In this document: positions 14,864 through 18,434 of the stretch, in pieces
Numbering within the stretch: position 1 is the stretch's first letter
How the letters are laid out: each line of letters starts with the position of its first letter
NCBI GenBank assembly: GCA_046757965.1
Contig: JBHHZI010000056.1
Span: forward strand, 1 to 18,434
Source of the DNA: JBHHZI01 sp046757965
GTDB taxonomy: Bacteria; Acidobacteriota; Polarisedimenticolia; SMYD01
Direction: 5' to 3'
DNA: 18,434 nt
Made by a program: the position numbers and the translations under genes
Notes under the pieces: model-generated
Databases searched by the model: none
Told to the model about the DNA's origin: nothing
Seen by the model: the letters and a program-made list of their open reading frames with translations, nothing else

Positions 14864-14922
14864 GAGTGCAGGAGTTGCGTGGGCGGTCCGTGGCGCGGTG
14901 GATGCAACATTCGCCGGACACG

Positions 14923-14931
14923 ATCTTAGCA
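14923..14931 (-). promoter_or_regulatory. Extended -10 promoter of the holin-like/hypothetical unit
   Basis: On the minus strand TGC-TAAGAT: TG one base before a -10 hexamer with 4 of 6 matches. The start would be near 14917, 54 bases before the ATG at 14863, inside the 171-bp gap after the dehydratase gene. Confidence 0.35.
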
Positions 14932-15034
14932 CAGGGCTCGTGCTCTTCAGCGTTTTTTCGGCAGGGCGAATCGGGGCCGGCGCGGGACCGGCCAGGCCCG
15001 CGGACACGAGGGAACGCAGACGCGGGCCGGTGAA

Positions 15035-16009
15035 TCACGACCCGGTGAGGAACTCCGCGACACGGCCGAGATCGACGTTGCCGCCGGACACGATGGCGGC
15101 GACACGAACGGAGTCGCCCAGCCCGCCGATGCGTCCCGCGAGCAGGGCGGCCGTGGCGGCGGCGCCGGCCGGCTCGGCCAGGATCTTGCATCGCTCCATC
15201 AACAACCGCATGGCAGTGAGCAGTTCCTCGTCATCGACCAGAACGAGGTCATCGAGAAGCGCCCGGCAGTGGGCGAGGGTCAGCTCTCCGGCGAATGGCG
15301 CGGACAGGCCGTCGGCGATGGTGTCGAGCCGGTCGAGCTTCTCCGGCTTCCCCGACGCCAGCGACCGGTGCATGGCATCCGCACCATGAGGCTCGACGCC
15401 GATGACCCGACAGGATGGTGAGATGGCCTTGACCGCCGCCGCCACGCCCGACGCCAGGCCTCCGCCGCCCACCGGCACCACCATGACGTCCGTGTCCGGC
15501 AGGTCCTCGATCAGTTCCAGACCCGTGGTGCCCTGGCCGGCGATGATCAGCGGATGGTCGAATGGATGGATGAAGACCATCCGGCGCTCCGCCTCGATCT
15601 GGCGCACGCGGGGAAAGATCGTCGTCAGATCGCCGTGCAGGACGACCTCGGCGCCGTAGGCGCGCGTGGCCTCGACCTTGGAGCGTACCGCGTTCTCGGG
15701 CATCACCACGAGACACGGGGTCCGGGCAAGCCGGGCAGCGAGGGCGACGCCCTGGGCGTGGTTGCCGGCCGACACGGTGCAGACGCCGCGCCGGCGCTCG
15801 TCGTCCGTGAGCACCGAGAGCCGGTTCAGCGCTCCCCGGATCTTGAACGCCCCGGTCTTCTGGAACAATTCGAGCTTCAGTGACAGCCGGCAGCCGGCAA
15901 GGTGTCCGATACCCGAGGCGGACGCCATCGGGGTCCGGTGAATCTGGCCGGCAACCACATCCCGGGCCCGGTGAATGGCCGCCAGATCAACGAGGGAGAG
16001 ATCCATCAT
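15035..16009 (-). CDS. Threonine/serine dehydratase (PLP fold type II)
   Basis: 324 residues from ATG 16009 (second ATG at 16006). The PLP lysine is K56 in KTGAFKIRGA, followed by the substrate loop SAGNHAQG (80-87) and the phosphate-binding GGGG (181-184) in VVPVGGGGLASG. The late VSGGNVDL supplies the pyridine-ring serine/cysteine position. There is no C-terminal ACT domain, so this is the catabolic/serine-racemase-like branch rather than feedback-controlled IlvA. Expected reaction: L-threonine to 2-oxobutanoate and ammonia, or L-serine to pyruvate; a racemase role cannot be excluded. No Shine-Dalgarno precedes the start, and an extended -10 ends 12 bases upstream of it, suggesting a near-leaderless transcript. 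Confidence 0.9.
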   Translation of the reverse strand: MMDLSLVDLAAIHRARDVVAGQIHRTPMASASGIGHLAGCRLSLKLELFQKTGAFKIRGALNRLSVLTDDERRRGVCTVSAGNHAQGVALAARLARTPCLVVMPENAVRSKVEATRAYGAEVVLHGDLTTIFPRVRQIEAERRMVFIHPFDHPLIIAGQGTTGLELIEDLPDTDVMVVPVGGGGLASGVAAAVKAISPSCRVIGVEPHGADAMHRSLASGKPEKLDRLDTIADGLSAPFAGELTLAHCRALLDDLVLVDDEELLTAMRLLMERCKILAEPAGAAATAALLAGRIGGLGDSVRVAAIVSGGNVDLGRVAEFLTGS

Positions 16010-16020
16010 GAGCCGCCCGG

Positions 16021-16029
16021 AGTCTACCA
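16021..16029 (-). promoter_or_regulatory. Extended -10 promoter of the dehydratase gene
   Basis: Minus-strand TGG-TAGACT, nearly the same element as at 395-403. The start would fall near 16014, leaving only about 5 bases before the ATG at 16009. Confidence 0.35.
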
Positions 16030-16071
16030 CGGGACCGTGGCCGGGTCCGGTCTGCGATGACGAGATGGTGA

Positions 16072-16100
16072 TTGCTCCCTCGTGGGCCCGAATCTAGATT
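16072..16100 (+). promoter_or_regulatory. Promoter with overlapping palindrome, small membrane protein gene
   Basis: TTGCTC (16072-16077), 17 bases, TAGATT (16095-16100). The -10 lies in a perfect 10-bp palindrome AATCTAGATT (16091-16100), AT-rich against its surroundings, which could be an operator. The start would be near 16107, and the gene's GGAGGT site follows. Confidence 0.4.
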
Positions 16101-16136
16101 GATCGCAGACATGGCCGCCATTCTCCGGAGGTCGGG

Positions 16137-16484
16137 ATGCGGGGATATCGAGATCCTTTGAAGGCCGCGTTCTTCGGCACGGCGGTGCCGGGAGCCGGCC
16201 ACATCTATGCCGGCGAGCCCTCCCGGGGCCTGACGTTCTTTCTCGGCGCGGCGGTGGGCCTGTTCCTCTTCATCGTGCCGGGCGTGGTCATCTGGCTGGC
16301 GTCGATCTGCGACGCGGTGCTCGCGGCCCGGCGCCGCAACGCCTCGGCTCTGCCCCTCGACCTGGTCGGTAGACCGTCCCCGGTCGTGTTCGCCGCGGTC
16401 GCCATCAGCGATGGTCCGGCGTCGCCTTCCGTCGACTCCTCGTCGGCTCCGGGGCTGGACTTGCCCCGGTCGACGGCCCCATAG
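16137..16484 (+). CDS. Small TM2/DUF5683-like membrane protein
   Basis: 115 residues; ATG at 16137 with GGAGGT about five bases upstream. It opens with FFGTAVPGAGHIYAGEPSRGL, a glycine-proline pattern (PGxGxxYxGxxxxG) found before the membrane helices of TM2 and related small proteins. A hydrophobic region about 33-62 forms one or two helices, ending DAVLAARRRNA. The last ~40 residues are a low-complexity Ser/Pro/Ala tail that overlaps the end of the convergent DUF1028 gene by 80 bp, so its sequence is constrained by the other strand. Function unknown. Confidence 0.7.
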   Translation: MRGYRDPLKAAFFGTAVPGAGHIYAGEPSRGLTFFLGAAVGLFLFIVPGVVIWLASICDAVLAARRRNASALPLDLVGRPSPVVFAAVAISDGPASPSVDSSSAPGLDLPRSTAP

Positions 16485-17607
16485 AGAGGATCCGACGGGT
16501 CACTTCCGGATCGTCGGGCAGGAGACCGACGCTCACCAGGCGCGGGACCAGCAGCTGCCAGGACGGGTTGAGAAGAAAACTGCGCCGGAACACCGGCATG
16601 GCATCGTCGACTCGATCGATGGTCGCCAGCGCGGCCGCGTGCCAGAAGATGAACTCGTCATTGTCCGGAAACAGCCTCTCGGCGGCGGCGTATGACTGGA
16701 GCGCCTCGTCGTATCTCTTCGCGGCGATGTGCTCGTCGCCATCGTTCATTAGCCCATAGGCCCGCGACAGGCTCACCAGCCGCCGCAGTTCCTGAACCGG
16801 CCTGGGGTTGTCCTCGATCCGGAGGTCGAGCACGCGGTCCAGGTATGGTTTGCCGGTGGGCTGTCCGCGGACCACGAGGATCGCCGCCGACTGTCTGCCC
16901 CGGATGTCGCCTCCGGCTTCCTGCGCTGCTTCCAGAGCTGCGAGCAGTCGGTCGGCCAGATCGCCGGTCTCCGTCTCGTAGGCACGGGCCATGGCCGGCC
17001 AGACGCCGGCATCGAGCATCAGGTTGGCCTGCACCGAGTAGCCCTCGCCGAGGTGATGGCCGGCTGCCGGAATGCACAGCTTGCCGGTGTGGGCAGCCAC
17101 ATTTCCCCGTGCGTCGACCATGGCGACCTGGCGGACGTCGGGCGTGGGGTCCTTCTCGATCAGCTGCCGCAACGCCTCGGGAGCCGTGGCACCCTTCTTC
17201 ATCAGTGCCAGGCCGTCAGGGCCGTACGCCGGCTCGACGAATGACTGGGTGGCGACGGCGCCGACCCCGGCCTGGGCCCACGTGACGAGACTGCCCACCG
17301 AGAACCAGTGGGACTGCACCGCCACTCCCAGTTCGCCGGTCTTCGGATCGCGTGCCACGATCGAGAACGTGTGAGCCAGCGCTCCAGCCGGCCGCCGGGA
17401 ACGCACATCGGCGTGCTCTGCCGTCCCGGCGATGGATCCGGTGGCCGTCTCCTCCGGCCCGCGGGCGCCTGCCGTCCGGGCCGGCCCGGATCCGGCGATG
17501 GCGGAGCCGACCCCTGCCACCAGCATGGCCGCAAGGGCCGCAACCACCACGGCGTGGGACCGGATGCCGGCTCCGGTCGGAGGCAATTCTCTTCTCACCT
17601 GGGTCAC
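16405..17607 (-). CDS. Exported DUF1028 (Ntn-hydrolase fold) protein with C-terminal TPR
   Basis: 400 residues from a GTG at 17607, chosen because AGGAGAG lies just upstream; the longer frame has no site. A hydrophobic export segment spans about 17-39, then a Gly/Ala/Arg linker to ~78. The DUF1028 domain begins at T80 (TFSIVARDPKTGELGVAVQS) and continues with VGSLVTWAQAGVGAVATQS and GHHLGEGYSVQANLML, matching the family's length (~190). DUF1028 proteins belong to the Ntn-hydrolase superfamily, in which a Thr or Ser becomes the N-terminal nucleophile after self-cleavage; T80 is the obvious candidate. Residues ~295-385 form TPR-like repeats (EHIAAKRYDEALQSYAAAERLFPDN). The substrate is unknown. 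It overlaps the convergent gene at its 3' end by 80 bp. Confidence 0.82.
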   Translation of the reverse strand: MTQVRRELPPTGAGIRSHAVVVAALAAMLVAGVGSAIAGSGPARTAGARGPEETATGSIAGTAEHADVRSRRPAGALAHTFSIVARDPKTGELGVAVQSHWFSVGSLVTWAQAGVGAVATQSFVEPAYGPDGLALMKKGATAPEALRQLIEKDPTPDVRQVAMVDARGNVAAHTGKLCIPAAGHHLGEGYSVQANLMLDAGVWPAMARAYETETGDLADRLLAALEAAQEAGGDIRGRQSAAILVVRGQPTGKPYLDRVLDLRIEDNPRPVQELRRLVSLSRAYGLMNDGDEHIAAKRYDEALQSYAAAERLFPDNDEFIFWHAAALATIDRVDDAMPVFRRSFLLNPSWQLLVPRLVSVGLLPDDPEVTRRILSMGPSTGASPAPEPTRSRRKATPDHR

Positions 17608-17712
17608 GAGTTCTCTCCTGTGTCCACGAGTGTGCCGTGGGTCATCGATCGCTGCGTCTGTCGAGCGGTTCGCGGTCAAGCGGGTCGTCACCGGTGATGC
17701 GGGCGGGCGTGA

Positions 17713-18132
17713 TCACGACGAGACGTCTTCCGGGTCCGCGGGCAGTGCCGTTCCGTCCAGGCTGAGCGCGCCCGGCCCGTGAGCCATCAGCAGCAGGCCG
17801 CCTCCGACGAGGGCCAGGTTCTTCAGCACCTGGACGATCTGGCCGGGGTCGTCCAGCGGCCTGTGCATGGCGAATGTCACCGGGAGCAGGGTCAGGACCA
17901 GGATGGCGGCGCCGAGCCGGGTGCGCCAGCCGAACAGCACCAGCAGCCCGCCCGCGAGGAACAGGAAGCCGGCCATTCCCACCGCCAGGCGCGCCACTGG
18001 CACGCCCTTGTCCGCTGCCATGAGTGCCATGCCGTCCAGGTCGAGAAAATGGTCCATGCCGCTGACGATGAAGATCAGCGCGTAGAAGATGCGACCGGCC
18101 AGCGCCGGGTAGCGCGAATCGACGACACTCAT
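17713..18132 (-). CDS. DoxX-family membrane protein
   Basis: 139 residues from ATG 18132. It has four hydrophobic helices (about 8-27, 48-68, 72-90, 105-120) with the DoxX signature GRIFYALIFIVSGMDHF near the start and LKNLALVGGGLLLMAHGPG near the end. DoxX-like proteins are inner-membrane proteins tied variously to quinone, thiosulfate or redox-stress functions; nothing here picks one. No Shine-Dalgarno is visible. A TAAGAT hexamer at 18140-18145 (minus) ends 7 bases before the ATG, so the transcript may be leaderless. It is divergent from the HAD gene across 82 bp and 105 bp upstream of the DUF1028 start. Confidence 0.85.
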   Translation of the reverse strand: MSVVDSRYPALAGRIFYALIFIVSGMDHFLDLDGMALMAADKGVPVARLAVGMAGFLFLAGGLLVLFGWRTRLGAAILVLTLLPVTFAMHRPLDDPGQIVQVLKNLALVGGGLLLMAHGPGALSLDGTALPADPEDVSS

Positions 18133-18139
18133 GGCACGT

Positions 18140-18145
18140 ATCTTA
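18140..18145 (-). promoter_or_regulatory. Putative -10 box of the DoxX gene
   Basis: Minus-strand TAAGAT (4 of 6), with a CTGACG 16 bases upstream as a possible -35. The start would fall at about 18133, one base before the ATG at 18132. Confidence 0.3.
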
Positions 18146-18150
18146 CCGCG

Positions 18151-18179
18151 TTGCTTCCACTCGTCAGCCCGCCTATCGT
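18151..18179 (+). promoter_or_regulatory. Putative sigma-70 promoter of the HAD gene
   Basis: TTGCTT (18151-18156), 17 bases, TATCGT (18174-18179). The start would be near 18186, leaving a 29-base leader containing the GGAGA ribosome site. Confidence 0.4.
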
Positions 18180-18214
18180 GCTCCCCGGTTCCGGAGAGCA
18201 TCCACGGAGATGAT

Positions 18215-18434
18215 GTGACCGATTTCTCCCGCTACGAGGCACTGACGTTCGATTGCTACGGCACGTTGATCGACTGGCGCGCCGGGCTGCTCGAGGCGGT
18301 GTACGCCGTCGAATCGATGGCGCGACGCTTGCTCGACGAGACCCGTTTTCTCTCGGATCGGGAGACCGCCGAGAACCTCCTGGAGGCGGGAGACTACCGG
18401 CCATATCGCGAGGTCGTCGCCGGGTCGGTGGCCT
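18215..18434 (+). CDS. HAD-superfamily hydrolase, haloacid dehalogenase type II-like (3' truncated)
   Basis: GTG start at 18215 with GGAGA at 18206-18210; an ATG two bases earlier runs straight into a stop. The 73 visible residues open VTDFSRYEALTFDCYGTLIDW. This is HAD motif I in the haloacid dehalogenase form, with nucleophile Asp13 and DxYGTL instead of the common DxDGTL. The following helices are the start of the cap domain. Motifs II-IV lie beyond the window, so hydrolase activity and substrate (2-haloacid or phosphate ester) cannot be judged. It is divergent from DoxX. Confidence 0.8.
   Translation, partial: MTDFSRYEALTFDCYGTLIDWRAGLLEAVYAVESMARRLLDETRFLSDRETAENLLEAGDYRPYREVVAGSVA

Noticed and set aside
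1..18434. CRISPR array, insertion sequence or integrated island
   Set aside because: No regularly spaced repeats, transposase or integrase motifs, direct-repeat target sites or tRNA were found, and composition looks even throughout.

Overview
The window is GC-rich (roughly two thirds or more G+C by eye), densely coded bacterial DNA with 17 protein genes and no tRNA, rRNA, CRISPR or mobile element that I can see. Outer-membrane-type and periplasmic proteins (a heme-porin, exported anchored proteins), a sigma-54 promoter, a CHAT-TPR protein and an exported DUF1028 protein suggest a Gram-negative, environmental bacterium of an Acidobacteriota-like or neighbouring candidate phylum. That placement is inference; no marker gene is present.

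Layout. 1-355 (+): 3' end of a gene with an Ig/FnIII-like C-terminal domain. 442-1410 (+): secreted protein with two cohesin-like domains, meeting tail-to-tail (17 bp overlap) a minus-strand three-gene unit read 6348 to 1394: zinc-ribbon methyltransferase, SplB-like radical SAM protein, membrane-anchored TPR-CHAT protease. 6566-8485 (+): a two-gene unit of an atypical SDR lacking the YxxxK motif and a baeRF/Balon-like eRF1-related ribosome factor. 8486-9015 is the only long gene-free stretch; it carries a near-consensus sigma-54 promoter (8853-8869) and a 5' leader for 9016-10302, a Cyc2-like monoheme cytochrome fused to an outer-membrane porin, closed by a strong hairpin at 10314-10343. 10523-11221 (+): TIGR04283-type glycosyltransferase, whose stop codon abuts that of 11222-12505 (-), a natural glutaredoxin-thioredoxin reductase fusion.

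12781-16009 is a minus-strand series: PLP threonine/serine dehydratase, small holin-like membrane protein, unrecognised 208-residue protein, site-2 protease with two CBS domains. 16137-16484 (+) is a small membrane protein overlapping the end of a minus-strand exported DUF1028 (Ntn-hydrolase) plus TPR protein (16405-17607). 17713-18132 (-) is DoxX-like, and a HAD haloacid-dehalogenase-type gene starts at 18215 (+) and runs off the window.

The most interesting items are the Cyc2-like cytochrome-porin under apparent sigma-54 control (possible extracellular electron uptake or Fe(II) oxidation), the anchored CHAT protease beside a secreted cohesin-like protein, the Balon-like factor, and the Grx-TrxR fusion. 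Several other starts sit just downstream of extended -10 elements without a Shine-Dalgarno sequence, suggesting near-leaderless transcripts.
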